Positions 8,515 to 14,566 of a DNA stretch of 64,000 bases are shown one piece after another (within the stretch, counting starts at the first letter, position 1; the number at the start of each line of letters is the position of its first letter). The stretch is taken from positions 1 through 64,000 of the forward strand of contig NZ_BMXG01000010.1 of assembly GCF_014651635.1 (NCBI RefSeq). The letters are read 5' to 3'. The notes under the pieces were generated by a model. It saw only the letters and a program-made list of their open reading frames with translations. It had not been told where the DNA came from and made no database searches. A program made the position numbers and the translations under genes. The stretch comes from Cerasicoccus arenae (lineage in GTDB: Bacteria > Verrucomicrobiota > Verrucomicrobiia > Opitutales > Cerasicoccaceae).

Positions 8515-8880
8515 CTACTGTGCGATCCCCGCTCTAGTCGTGTTGGTCGAGTCGTTGTAGTTGAAATCCTTAACCGTTCCATCCGGGTTAAATATCACAA
8601 TGAGCATTTGCTGCTGAAGGTTCATCCTTGAATCAAATGCACCATAGATCGGGATAAAATTCCGTCCATCGCTTTCAGCGCGGGTATAAACCCATGTCGC
8701 CGTCTTGTTACCGTCAGCATCAAAGCCCACAGACATTGGGTTTCCTAGCATGGCATTGAGTTCGGCCTGTTTTGTAACTCCCTTTTCTATATTAGAAATT
8801 TGGTTGCTATCCATCTTAGTGCCAGAGCTTGCGCAGCCAGTTAGGAGTAGCATGGAAATCAGTAACAGCCATTTTGTCAT
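8515..8880 (-). CDS. BamE/SmpA-like lipoprotein
   Basis: 121 residues. A lipoprotein signal ends at the lipobox LLTGC (Cys16). The mature part has the small BamE/SmpA-like pattern: an N-terminal helix with IEKGVTKQAELNAMLGNPMSV (the usual start of such domains, G-x-T-x2-E-L-x2-L-L-G-x-P), then strands TATWVYTRAES and MLIVIFNPDGTVKDFNYN. It would sit in a membrane facing the periplasm. It is a single reverse-strand gene between two operons, so it is probably a lysogeny-expressed gene that alters the host envelope. Superinfection exclusion is possible but not shown. Confidence 0.7.
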   Translation of the reverse strand: MTKWLLLISMLLLTGCASSGTKMDSNQISNIEKGVTKQAELNAMLGNPMSVGFDADGNKTATWVYTRAESDGRNFIPIYGAFDSRMNLQQQMLIVIFNPDGTVKDFNYNDSTNTTRAGIAQ

Positions 8881-8911
8881 AATCCGTAGAATTACACTTT
8901 TTAGTAATATT

Positions 8912-9358
8912 TCAAGCCCGCTTCCGCTTATCCGCTGCCTTCTTGCGCTTCGCCTTCTCCGCTGTCACGCCGCTAAGCTCTGCTTCGTATTGGTTTACTG
9001 CGTCGAGCTCGCTTGAATCCTCGTCCATGCCTGCTGCATCGCGTGCGCTCATGACGACCAGGGGGAGTGAAATCTCATTGTGCTGGGTGAGATAAGTGGC
9101 CAAGCCCTTTGCTGCGCTCGCAAGGAGTGCCGAGGGGGGGATTCCGAAATGCTCTGCCCGCTCTGCTATGACTGCGCGGGTTTTTTCGTCGATCGCGCTC
9201 AGAGATAGTGAGCCTTCCAAATCTGCATCGATCAGCCGCTCCACGTAGTTGCTGAACTTCAAGCCCGCTGTTTCAGCTTTGGCCTTCGCGCCCTGGTAGA
9301 TTTTTCCATCTATGGAAATCGTTGTCCGTTCGATGGTTGTAGATTTTTCACCCGCCAT
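8912..9358 (-). CDS. ribbon-helix-helix regulator, candidate phage repressor
   Basis: 148 residues from ATG 9358 (MAGEKSTTIERTTISIDG). The N-terminus is an Arc/MetJ-like RHH domain: beta strand ERTTISIDGKIYQG, helix AKAKAETAGLKFSNYVERLI. A Leu/Ala-rich helical middle follows (AVIAERAEHFGIPPSALLASAAKGLATYL), then an acidic segment and a Lys/Arg-rich tail (EKAKRKKAADKRKRA). It is transcribed away from another RHH gene whose first 20 residues are close to identical in pattern (IERTTIS-[IL]-[DE]-G). The divergent arrangement and the repeated 15-bp element between them suggest that this is the lysogeny repressor. That role is inference. Confidence 0.75.
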   Translation of the reverse strand: MAGEKSTTIERTTISIDGKIYQGAKAKAETAGLKFSNYVERLIDADLEGSLSLSAIDEKTRAVIAERAEHFGIPPSALLASAAKGLATYLTQHNEISLPLVVMSARDAAGMDEDSSELDAVNQYEAELSGVTAEKAKRKKAADKRKRA

Positions 9359-9368
9359 AATGTGAAAA

Positions 9369-9438
9369 GTAATACTTTTATGCTTGCGCGGGCGAGGAAA
9401 ACGGAGATTACTCAAGCATACTCGTAATACTATTATGC
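9369..9438. promoter_or_regulatory. divergent regulatory region with two candidate operator repeats
   Basis: The element GTAATACTTTTATGC (9369-9383) recurs as GTAATACTATTATGC (9424-9438), 14 of 15 bases identical and in the same orientation. The second copy covers the ATG of the rightward RHH gene (9435-9437); the first lies 10 bases upstream of the leftward start. Between them ATGCTTG (9380-9386) faces CAAGCAT (9413-9419) as an inverted repeat. This layout fits operators bound by one or both RHH proteins. Confidence 0.55.
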
Positions 9439-9698
9439 AAGATACGATCGAACGAACCACCATCTCCCTCGAAGGCCCGCTTTATGCCGCCGCCAAGGGT
9501 TACGGTCGCCAACGCAACTTGAAGTTCTCTCAAGTCGTTGCGGAAGCTCTGGAAGTTCGCCTTCGCGCCGAGGGTTACTTGCCCAATAGCCAGGAGGAGT
9601 CGAACGATCTCACCCTTTGCCGTGAGCTTCGCCAACAGGGGATCGATCCGCAGCCCGCGCTCACCCAACTCATGGAAGAAAGGATCCTGTCCGCATGA
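9435..9698 (+). CDS. ribbon-helix-helix regulator, Cro-like position
   Basis: 87 residues from ATG 9435 (MQDTIERTTISLEGPLYAAA). RHH fold: strand ERTTISLEG, helix YAAAKGYGRQRNLKFSQVVAEALEVRLRAEG. The C-terminal part (LCRELRQQGIDPQPALTQLMEER) is helical. It is a paralogue of the divergent repressor candidate at 8912-9358 but lacks that protein's long charged tail. It opens the rightward early operon and its stop overlaps the next start by four bases (ATGA). The position matches a Cro-type gene of a lambdoid switch; both the upstream operator copies and the shared strand sequence suggest that the two proteins compete for the same DNA. Confidence 0.75.
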   Translation: MQDTIERTTISLEGPLYAAAKGYGRQRNLKFSQVVAEALEVRLRAEGYLPNSQEESNDLTLCRELRQQGIDPQPALTQLMEERILSA

Positions 9699-10078
9699 GC
9701 GCCCCTCAACAGATTGAGCTTTGGTCGCAGCCGGAAACCGCGCTTGCCAAGTTTGAGGCGCGCTTGCGGGAAATTCGTCAACCGGGGCTCATGCTGTGGA
9801 CTGGTGTTCTGCGCCGGATCGTTGCTCGGATCCTCGAGCGCCGTGAATCCGTATATACGCAGTGCATGCTCCTGGAGTCGGAGGTCGAGGCCGGTGCCGA
9901 TTCCATCGTCATTCTGGAGCGCATTGGTCGCATTAAGGGTCTCGTCGCCGCCATGTTGCTCGCGCTCTGTATCTATCAGTGCGTGGAGGGATCCGCGCTC
10001 ATGCGTCCCCGTGAAGCTCGCCCTGTCAAAACCGCCCGCGTCCGTAAAGGTCGCGAACTCGAGGATTACCTCGCCTAG
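9695..10078 (+). CDS. phage early hypothetical protein with a hydrophobic helix
   Basis: 127 residues. The start overlaps the RHH stop (ATGA), so translation is coupled. The N-terminal half is amphipathic (LWSQPETALAKFEARLREIRQPGLMLWTGVLRRIVARILERRES). One segment, IKGLVAAMLLALCIYQCVEG (about 88-107), is long and hydrophobic enough to cross the membrane, and the tail is basic (ARPVKTARVRKGRELEDYLA). No family recognised. It is the second gene of the rightward early operon. Confidence 0.65.
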   Translation: MSAPQQIELWSQPETALAKFEARLREIRQPGLMLWTGVLRRIVARILERRESVYTQCMLLESEVEAGADSIVILERIGRIKGLVAAMLLALCIYQCVEGSALMRPREARPVKTARVRKGRELEDYLA

Positions 10079-10104
10079 CCATGGAACCTCCCATTTCAGA
10101 TCGC

Positions 10105-10180
10105 AGTAGGGTAGAGCAGTCGGAAGCTCGCCAGGTTCATTCCCTGGAAGTCGCGGGTTCGAGTCCCGCCCCTGCGCCCA
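10105..10180 (+). tRNA. phage tRNA with CAT anticodon, initiator-like but atypical
   Basis: A 76-base cloverleaf can be drawn including an encoded CCA (10178-10180): acceptor AGTAGGG/CCCTGCG, D stem GAGC/GCTC with loop AGTCGGAA, anticodon stem CCAGG/CCTGG with loop TTCATTC (anticodon CAT), variable AAGTC, T stem GCGGG/CCCGC with loop TTCGAGT. Initiator-like features are A11:T24 and an unpaired 1:72 (A with G). Odd features are C73 rather than the A73 of methionine tRNAs, T37 where a purine is normal, and three extra upstream bases CGC that could instead pair as CGCAG/CTGCG. It may be an initiator tRNA copy with a 3-base insertion, a specialised tRNA, or a tRNA mimic. Confidence 0.7.
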
Positions 10181-10188
10181 ATTCCGCC

Positions 10189-10569
10189 ATGCTCACTGCG
10201 CTGTTGTCCGCTATGCAGCGCATGGGTGCCCGCCGTTTGCGGGGAACCTTCGATGCCGCCACGGGTGCGTTCGATGTGGAAGCCGTGCCCGCCGGTCCAC
10301 CGGAATTAGGGTGCAGTGCTGCCGAGCTCGCCGCGCTATTGGGTCATGGGGTCAGCCCGTTCCTCGTCAACGATTGGGCGAAGAAGCGCAAGCTCTCGTC
10401 AGTCAAAGAGGGGAAAACCCGCTTCTTTCTGCTGCCCGTGGTCGCGCACGATCTCGCGTATCAACTCGATCTCGCCGATGTCACCGCCGGTCGTCCGGAA
10501 GTCGAGCGCCTGCTCATCGATTGGGTGCTCCGCCGCGCCCCGATCACGCCCTCCTGGGAAGCCGCTTAA
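10189..10569 (+). CDS. phage early protein, possible DNA-binding
   Basis: 126 residues from ATG 10189; the longer open frame back to 10081 would run through the tRNA and is rejected. The middle has a helix-turn-helix-like run (CSAAELAALLGHGVSPFLVNDWAKKRKLSSVKEGKTRFFLLP) of the winged or MerR-type pattern seen in phage excisionase-like proteins: helix, turn, recognition helix, then two strands. The C-terminus is helical (RPEVERLLIDWVLRRAPITPS). Position just after the tRNA and switch genes suits an early DNA-binding protein; no specific function is claimed. Confidence 0.6.
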   Translation: MLTALLSAMQRMGARRLRGTFDAATGAFDVEAVPAGPPELGCSAAELAALLGHGVSPFLVNDWAKKRKLSSVKEGKTRFFLLPVVAHDLAYQLDLADVTAGRPEVERLLIDWVLRRAPITPSWEAA

Positions 10570-10583
10570 GAGAGAGATAAATT

Positions 10584-10853
10584 ATGCCTGAACCCACATC
10601 CCATTCAAACCCTTCCGGCGCCCTGGTAAGCGCCGGTCATAGCACAAGTCCTAGCTGGAAAAACGCGGAGGCCGGAAAGGAGAATCCGGTCTCCGCACCC
10701 CCTTCGCCTGCGCAATTAGTGGAAGTGCTGAAAATCGCTGAAAAATACATCGAAAATTACGCCATCGATTACAGCCCGCATGGCGCTGCCACCCGCCTCC
10801 AAATTCGCAATGCCATCGCCGCTGGAGAACAATTTTATGTCACTCAAAACTAA
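10584..10853 (+). CDS. small early protein
   Basis: 89 residues. GAGAGAG about seven bases upstream of the ATG is a fair ribosome site. The first half is Ser/Pro/Gly-rich and probably disordered; the second half is a single amphipathic region (AQLVEVLKIAEKYIENYAIDYSPHGAATRLQIRNAIA). The end overlaps the next gene by 17 bases. No family recognised. Confidence 0.6.
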   Translation: MPEPTSHSNPSGALVSAGHSTSPSWKNAEAGKENPVSAPPSPAQLVEVLKIAEKYIENYAIDYSPHGAATRLQIRNAIAAGEQFYVTQN

Positions 10854-11181
10854 GAAAACATTCCGTAGCGCCACTCGTCAAACCGGGTGCTTGCCTGCCG
10901 GTGAACTACTTCGGGGAAATGTTGCCCCTGCCTTCGCGCCGCAATCCACCGTGCGCAACGCCAAGCCTACCCGTCGCCACTTCGAGCCGGTCGATATGGA
11001 AGCCTTCGCGGGGATTCGCGGATGGATTGCCCAAGGGAACGGGTCCGTGTCCGAGATCCGTGAAGATGGAACCACCGTCGCCGCCGCCGTCGATCTCGCC
11101 TTCCTGGAGGGGATGAAGCGCCGCAAGGTCATTCGCGAAACCCGCCAAAACTGGAACGCCAAGCCGAAGGTCGCCCGCTGA
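10837..11181 (+). CDS. small early protein
   Basis: 114 residues from ATG 10837 (MSLKTKKTFRSATRQ); the frame is open further upstream but that part lies inside the previous gene. Basic N-terminus, then HFEPVDMEAFAGIRGWIAQGNGSVSEIREDGTTVAAAVDLAFLEGMKRRKVIRETRQNW, which reads as a helix, a beta turn and a charged helix. No family recognised. The stop codon abuts the next start. Confidence 0.6.
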   Translation: MSLKTKKTFRSATRQTGCLPAGELLRGNVAPAFAPQSTVRNAKPTRRHFEPVDMEAFAGIRGWIAQGNGSVSEIREDGTTVAAAVDLAFLEGMKRRKVIRETRQNWNAKPKVAR

Positions 11182-11385
11182 ATGTCTGCGTCCGCGCCAG
11201 TCTATGCGAGCGAAGCCGATCTACTGCATACGCAACGGATCGTCGAGAACTTGCTGCACTCCATCGAGCGCCTTTCCCGCGCTCCGGGGATGAAGCAAGC
11301 CGCCCGCCTGATGCGCGAACGCATGCCCGATGCCCACACCTTAGCCGAAGAGTTCACCGCTCCGCCGGGAAAGGAGGTCGCATGA
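11182..11385 (+). CDS. small early protein
   Basis: 67 residues, all helical (EADLLHTQRIVENLLHSIERLSRAPGMKQAARLMRERMPDAHTLAEEF). It starts directly after the previous stop and overlaps the next gene by four bases (ATGA), so it belongs to a tightly coupled operon. No family recognised. Confidence 0.6.
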   Translation: MSASAPVYASEADLLHTQRIVENLLHSIERLSRAPGMKQAARLMRERMPDAHTLAEEFTAPPGKEVA

Positions 11386-11645
11386 ACGCTTACCAGATCA
11401 ACGATACTCATTACGGAGTCGAAATACAGACGCCCGATGGTTTGCGCCTGCCATGCACGAACCGCGCCCTTGCGGAAACCTGCGTTGCTTTTTGGACCGG
11501 TCATTCTGCCAATGCGTCGGTCATGGTCCCCAGGGAAGCCGAAACGGAAGAGCCCGCCTTGCCACCCGTTGTGATCGCAACCTACGAACGCCGCTATATG
11601 CAACCCTCCATCAAGGAAAGGAGCCTGCAACATGTCGCGGGGTAA
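11382..11645 (+). CDS. small early protein
   Basis: 87 residues. Mixed alpha/beta composition (YQINDTHYGVEIQTPDGLRLPCTNRALAETCVAFWTG) with a Glu/Pro-rich middle. It is preceded by AAAGGAGG, a strong Shine-Dalgarno inside the previous gene. Overlaps the next gene by 14 bases. No family recognised. Confidence 0.6.
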   Translation: MNAYQINDTHYGVEIQTPDGLRLPCTNRALAETCVAFWTGHSANASVMVPREAETEEPALPPVVIATYERRYMQPSIKERSLQHVAG

Positions 11646-11922
11646 TCTGAGTGATCCGCATTTGCGCGATGCCTACCGTATGCTGCATGCCCGGGGGGTA
11701 ACCTCGTCCACCCTTGCCGCGCAGCTTGGAACGAGTCGCGCCTATGTCTCGCGCATGCTTGCAGGGGAACAACGTCGGGGAGGCCGCTGGGTCGAGCTCC
11801 GCCGCCTGCTCACCGCCCGCGAACTCGAATTGCTGGATAAGGTCCGCTTCACCGGTCGTCGGTGGAGCTTCGATAACCTGCGCGGTTCTCGCCGCCCTCG
11901 CCATGAAACGGAGAAATCTTAG
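11632..11922 (+). CDS. helix-turn-helix DNA-binding protein (XRE-like)
   Basis: 96 residues. The N-terminal half is a clear helix-turn-helix: AYRMLHARGVTSSTLAAQLGTSRAYVSRMLAGEQRRGGRW, with the Ala-x3-Gly-x5-Val spacing of a Cro/C1-type recognition unit. The tail is basic (RRWSFDNLRGSRRPRHETEKS). It lies within the early operon and could be a second-tier regulator of replication or late genes. The preceding GGAAAGGAG gives a good ribosome site. Confidence 0.7.
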   Translation: MSRGNLSDPHLRDAYRMLHARGVTSSTLAAQLGTSRAYVSRMLAGEQRRGGRWVELRRLLTARELELLDKVRFTGRRWSFDNLRGSRRPRHETEKS

Positions 11923-12247
11923 CTATGCCACGAACCACCCCTATTTTATCCGTGCGCAGGAATACGCCCGGGAACACGACCGCCCCCTCAGTTGGTCCTT
12001 CTGGGATCTCCAACTCTACCGCCCGTACCGCGCTCGCGATGGGGTGGAGCTTTTGCCGCCGATCGATCCGCAATCTTGCATTCCTGGTCACGAGTTTCAA
12101 CCGGTGGAGATGCCTCCAACGCCCGAAGGGTGGAAGCGCGTTTTCCCCTGCCGAGGTCGCGCCGTGGATACACCGTTGCGCGCCGCTGCCAGTGCCGCTC
12201 GCGCCACGGTCCCGCCCGAAGGGGATGTCCAGGAAGAGCTTTTTTAG
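11903..12247 (+). CDS. phage early hypothetical protein
   Basis: 114 residues from ATG 11903 (MKRRNLSYATNHPYFIRAQEYAREHDRPLS), overlapping the HTH gene by 20 bases. It is rich in aromatic and Pro residues (PLSWSFWDLQLYRPYRAR, VEMPPTPEGWKRVFPCRGRAV) and ends acidic (EGDVQEELF). The frame upstream to 11714 is a shadow of the HTH gene. No family recognised. Last gene of the rightward early operon before the reverse-strand cargo. Confidence 0.6.
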   Translation: MKRRNLSYATNHPYFIRAQEYAREHDRPLSWSFWDLQLYRPYRARDGVELLPPIDPQSCIPGHEFQPVEMPPTPEGWKRVFPCRGRAVDTPLRAAASAARATVPPEGDVQEELF

Positions 12248-12288
12248 CTTAATCCTCTTCTGGAGGCCAGAAGCCGTCTGCTCGAAAA

Positions 12289-12510
12289 TTACTCAATATT
12301 CTGGAAAATGGTAATGAACCCGTTTTCTTGCTTCTCGTCGATATATGCGGCTGCCCAGATGTGCCAGCCGTCTCGCAAAGCAGTGACAACCGATATCTTA
12401 TCATCGGGGATTTCGAAGGTTTGGTAACGTCGCTTCTTCTGTCCCTCTTTTATATGCTCAAGCTTCTCAAGAATGTAATCTATGCCACCTTTAAAAGTTT
12501 CATTGTCCAT
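12289..12510 (-). CDS. small cargo protein
   Basis: 73 residues (MDNETFKGGIDYILEKLEHIKEG...). It has an N-terminal helix, a basic turn (QKKRRYQTF), then strands DKISVVTALRDGWHIWAAAYIDE and ENGFITIFQNIE. No signal or membrane segment. Lower GC than the early operon and on the opposite strand, together with the two genes upstream of it. No family recognised. Confidence 0.55.
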   Translation of the reverse strand: MDNETFKGGIDYILEKLEHIKEGQKKRRYQTFEIPDDKISVVTALRDGWHIWAAAYIDEKQENGFITIFQNIE

Positions 12511-12573
12511 AGTATTAAATGATTTATTGGGTTACGGATGCATGTAAGGGAATTATCAGAAAACAAAATGAAT

Positions 12574-13098
12574 TTAAGAGAAAACTTTTAAAAAAGTGAC
12601 CGTGATAGTTGTCCCGCCTCCAATTATCGCCAGAGCAATTTTGCCTGAATTCTTCCCAAAACTCTCCCCTGCATTGGGACAGAACTTTTCCAAAAATGAA
12701 TGAATGTGAAATGCACTGCTGTAGCGAAGATACTCTCGAACTGAAGCCCACTCTTGCCTTTCGTCATCATCAACGATCTCGGGGGATTCCGGCTGAGTCA
12801 CCGGTGCCTTCGGGTCATATGGAACCGGGGGAGGTGGCTTTGCATTGTCCTTTGCAATGGATTCAGAAGCCAAAATTCTCAAATCGGGATCACTCTCAGT
12901 TTCTTCGGAGTACTCAACTTCTTCAGCTTCGCAAGGATCGATGTAAACATCGTCAGTTGATATTCCGTTATCTTCTGCAATCTGCTTTAGCTGCTTCGCG
13001 ATTTCAGGGCCGAAGCCATCAAGCAAAAACTCCAGTTGCTCCTGATCCTCTGGAGAATCAAGCAAGCTCGAGATACGGATTACTTTCTGGCGCTTCAT
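12574..13098 (-). CDS. cargo protein with C-terminal hydrophobic segment
   Basis: 174 residues. The N-terminal part is charged and acidic (LLDSPEDQEQLEFLLDGFGPEIAKQL, EAEEVEYSEETESDPD). A proline-rich linker (KPPPPVPYDPKAPVTQPESPE) follows, then a helical region. It ends in IALAIIGGGTTITVTFLKVFS, a likely tail anchor or membrane-inserting helix. It starts two bases after the pentapeptide-repeat gene stop and is surely co-transcribed with it. No family recognised. The layout, a cytosolic acidic domain tethered to a C-terminal hydrophobic segment, is seen in some membrane effectors; that is only a suggestion. Confidence 0.65.
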   Translation of the reverse strand: MKRQKVIRISSLLDSPEDQEQLEFLLDGFGPEIAKQLKQIAEDNGISTDDVYIDPCEAEEVEYSEETESDPDLRILASESIAKDNAKPPPPVPYDPKAPVTQPESPEIVDDDERQEWASVREYLRYSSAFHIHSFLEKFCPNAGESFGKNSGKIALAIIGGGTTITVTFLKVFS

Positions 13099-13100
13099 AT

Positions 13101-14003
13101 TTACGCCATTGCAAGAGTTTTAGCAGGAACAGATGTGCCCGCATCGAAGATTTTAATTCCCTGTCCCCCCATCTGCCGATGTGCTTCGTTGATCTTGCGG
13201 AGTATGCCCGCGACGTATTCCCGAGCATCTTCATCGCTTATGCCGTCAGGGATGTTGAAGCGAAGTTCGTGGGTGGGAGCTTTAGTTTCTTCCGGGTCGT
13301 TCAAAACATTCAGTTGGAACTTTTCTGCCCAGGGAAATTTAGATTTAGGTTTCTCTATTGTCATCCTGATAAGCTCGCTTTTGTAGAAGATAGCCCTGTG
13401 AAAAGTAGAACCGAGAGTAGCGGTATAATCAAAAGATATTATAGCCCGCCTAAAATCAGATTCATCAAATTGGCAATGGGAACAACTAGCATTTGTGAAA
13501 TCGGCAGAATTGAAATTTACGCCAGTACATTCAGTTTGATGCATCTCAACTCCCCGGAAACTGGTGCAATTCGCAGAGGCTTTCCGAAATGCGCCTTGGT
13601 CGATATCCGCCCCATCAAATCTAGCGCCGTAGAGATTGCTTTTTATGAACGTGGTTTCGCTCAAGGATGCGCAAATGAAACTGGCATTATCGAGTATTGC
13701 ACCCGTAAATCGCGTGCTGTGGAGCTTAGAATTATCAAAGTTGCTCCCAGCCAGGTAGGTTCTACTAAAATTTGCTCCAATTATAGTGACGTTAGTGAAA
13801 TTTGTGCCCGAAAGGTCGAGTCTGAGATCATCCCCGCCTCTTTCCAGAAAGTTGTGTTTCGCTTCGTTAAATTCACTAACATCGGTTTTCAGCAATTCGA
13901 CCCAGCCCTGTTTCTCAAAAGGAATATGCATAGTAGAGACAGTCGATATAGCGTAGATCACCATCAAGCAAGTATAGATATTTTTAGTGAAGCCTATGAA
14001 CAT
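13101..14003 (-). CDS. pentapeptide-repeat protein with N-terminal membrane segment
   Basis: 300 residues. An N-terminal hydrophobic stretch (IYTCLMVIYAISTVSTM) is followed by about 25 pentapeptide repeats of the A/C-[DN]-[LF]-x-x type between roughly residues 58 and 190: LRLDLSGTNFTNVTIIGANFSR, LAGSNFDNSKLHSTRFTGAIL, ADFTNASCSHCQFDESDFRRA. These form a right-handed quadrilateral beta helix. The C-terminal 80 residues are different (ELRFNIPDGISDEDAREYVAGILRKINEAHRQMGGQGIKI). First gene of a leftward AT-rich operon with 12574-13098. Known pentapeptide proteins mimic DNA or bind membrane partners; here the role is unknown, with cargo or exclusion functions as candidates. Confidence 0.8.
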   Translation of the reverse strand: MFIGFTKNIYTCLMVIYAISTVSTMHIPFEKQGWVELLKTDVSEFNEAKHNFLERGGDDLRLDLSGTNFTNVTIIGANFSRTYLAGSNFDNSKLHSTRFTGAILDNASFICASLSETTFIKSNLYGARFDGADIDQGAFRKASANCTSFRGVEMHQTECTGVNFNSADFTNASCSHCQFDESDFRRAIISFDYTATLGSTFHRAIFYKSELIRMTIEKPKSKFPWAEKFQLNVLNDPEETKAPTHELRFNIPDGISDEDAREYVAGILRKINEAHRQMGGQGIKIFDAGTSVPAKTLAMA

Positions 14004-14566
14004 GATATCAAGAGTGGGTATCTAGGTCGAACGGTCAAAAATATTTTGTTAGTAGTTGTGCACATCTTGATGAGAATAGCTGAAGTTTCTGTTTTTCAGT
14101 GCATTAGGAATGGGTTGTGTTGTGAATTGTTGCTAATTTCGAAGTCTGTCCACCAGGTCGTCAGAAGATGTTTTCAAAAAGCCCAGCTAAGAAATTCCAC
14201 AGTCCAGTTATTTTGGCTGCTAAAGCATAAGCGAGAGCTTTGGACAGATTCAGCCAGAAAGACTCCCAGCAACGAGCTCCCAGTCCGGGGTTCTCCGGAG
14301 TTGGTCCTCGTAGTCGTTTTGCTTTCATTTTGGCGCGCATATAATCGCTTGGGTTGTGTCAAACGGGTGGGAGGTGTTTTTGTCTTATATTTTCCATTAT
14401 ATCATGGGGATGTCTTGCCTGCTAAAAATGAGGAAAATCCCGAAAGCCTGATCAGCATTGGCATTCTCTCGCTGCGGGTTTTTAAATATTTTCGATTCAT
14501 AGTTCCCAGCATAGGGAGTGTGATGCTTCGTCAACACCCCGCGAACCATCGAGATATTGCTGTCCT
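14004..14566. other. 563-base gap between cargo operon and primase gene
   Basis: No convincing gene on either strand; the open frames here are short or shadows. It must hold the leftward promoter of the pentapeptide operon and probably the rightward promoter of the replication operon. A consensus TATAAT lies at 14340-14345. A CCGG-GGTTCT-CCGG palindrome lies near 14285-14298. An origin of replication is possible given the adjacent primase-helicase, but I see no iteron array. Confidence 0.4.

Noticed and set aside
10081-10188. N-terminal extension of the gene at 10189
   Set aside because: The stretch is occupied by the tRNA, and its translation is not protein-like; ATG 10189 is a better start.
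14004-14566. origin of replication in the gap before the primase
   Set aside because: Position is suitable but I saw no iterons, no DnaA-like box cluster and no strong AT island, so it is not listed as an origin.
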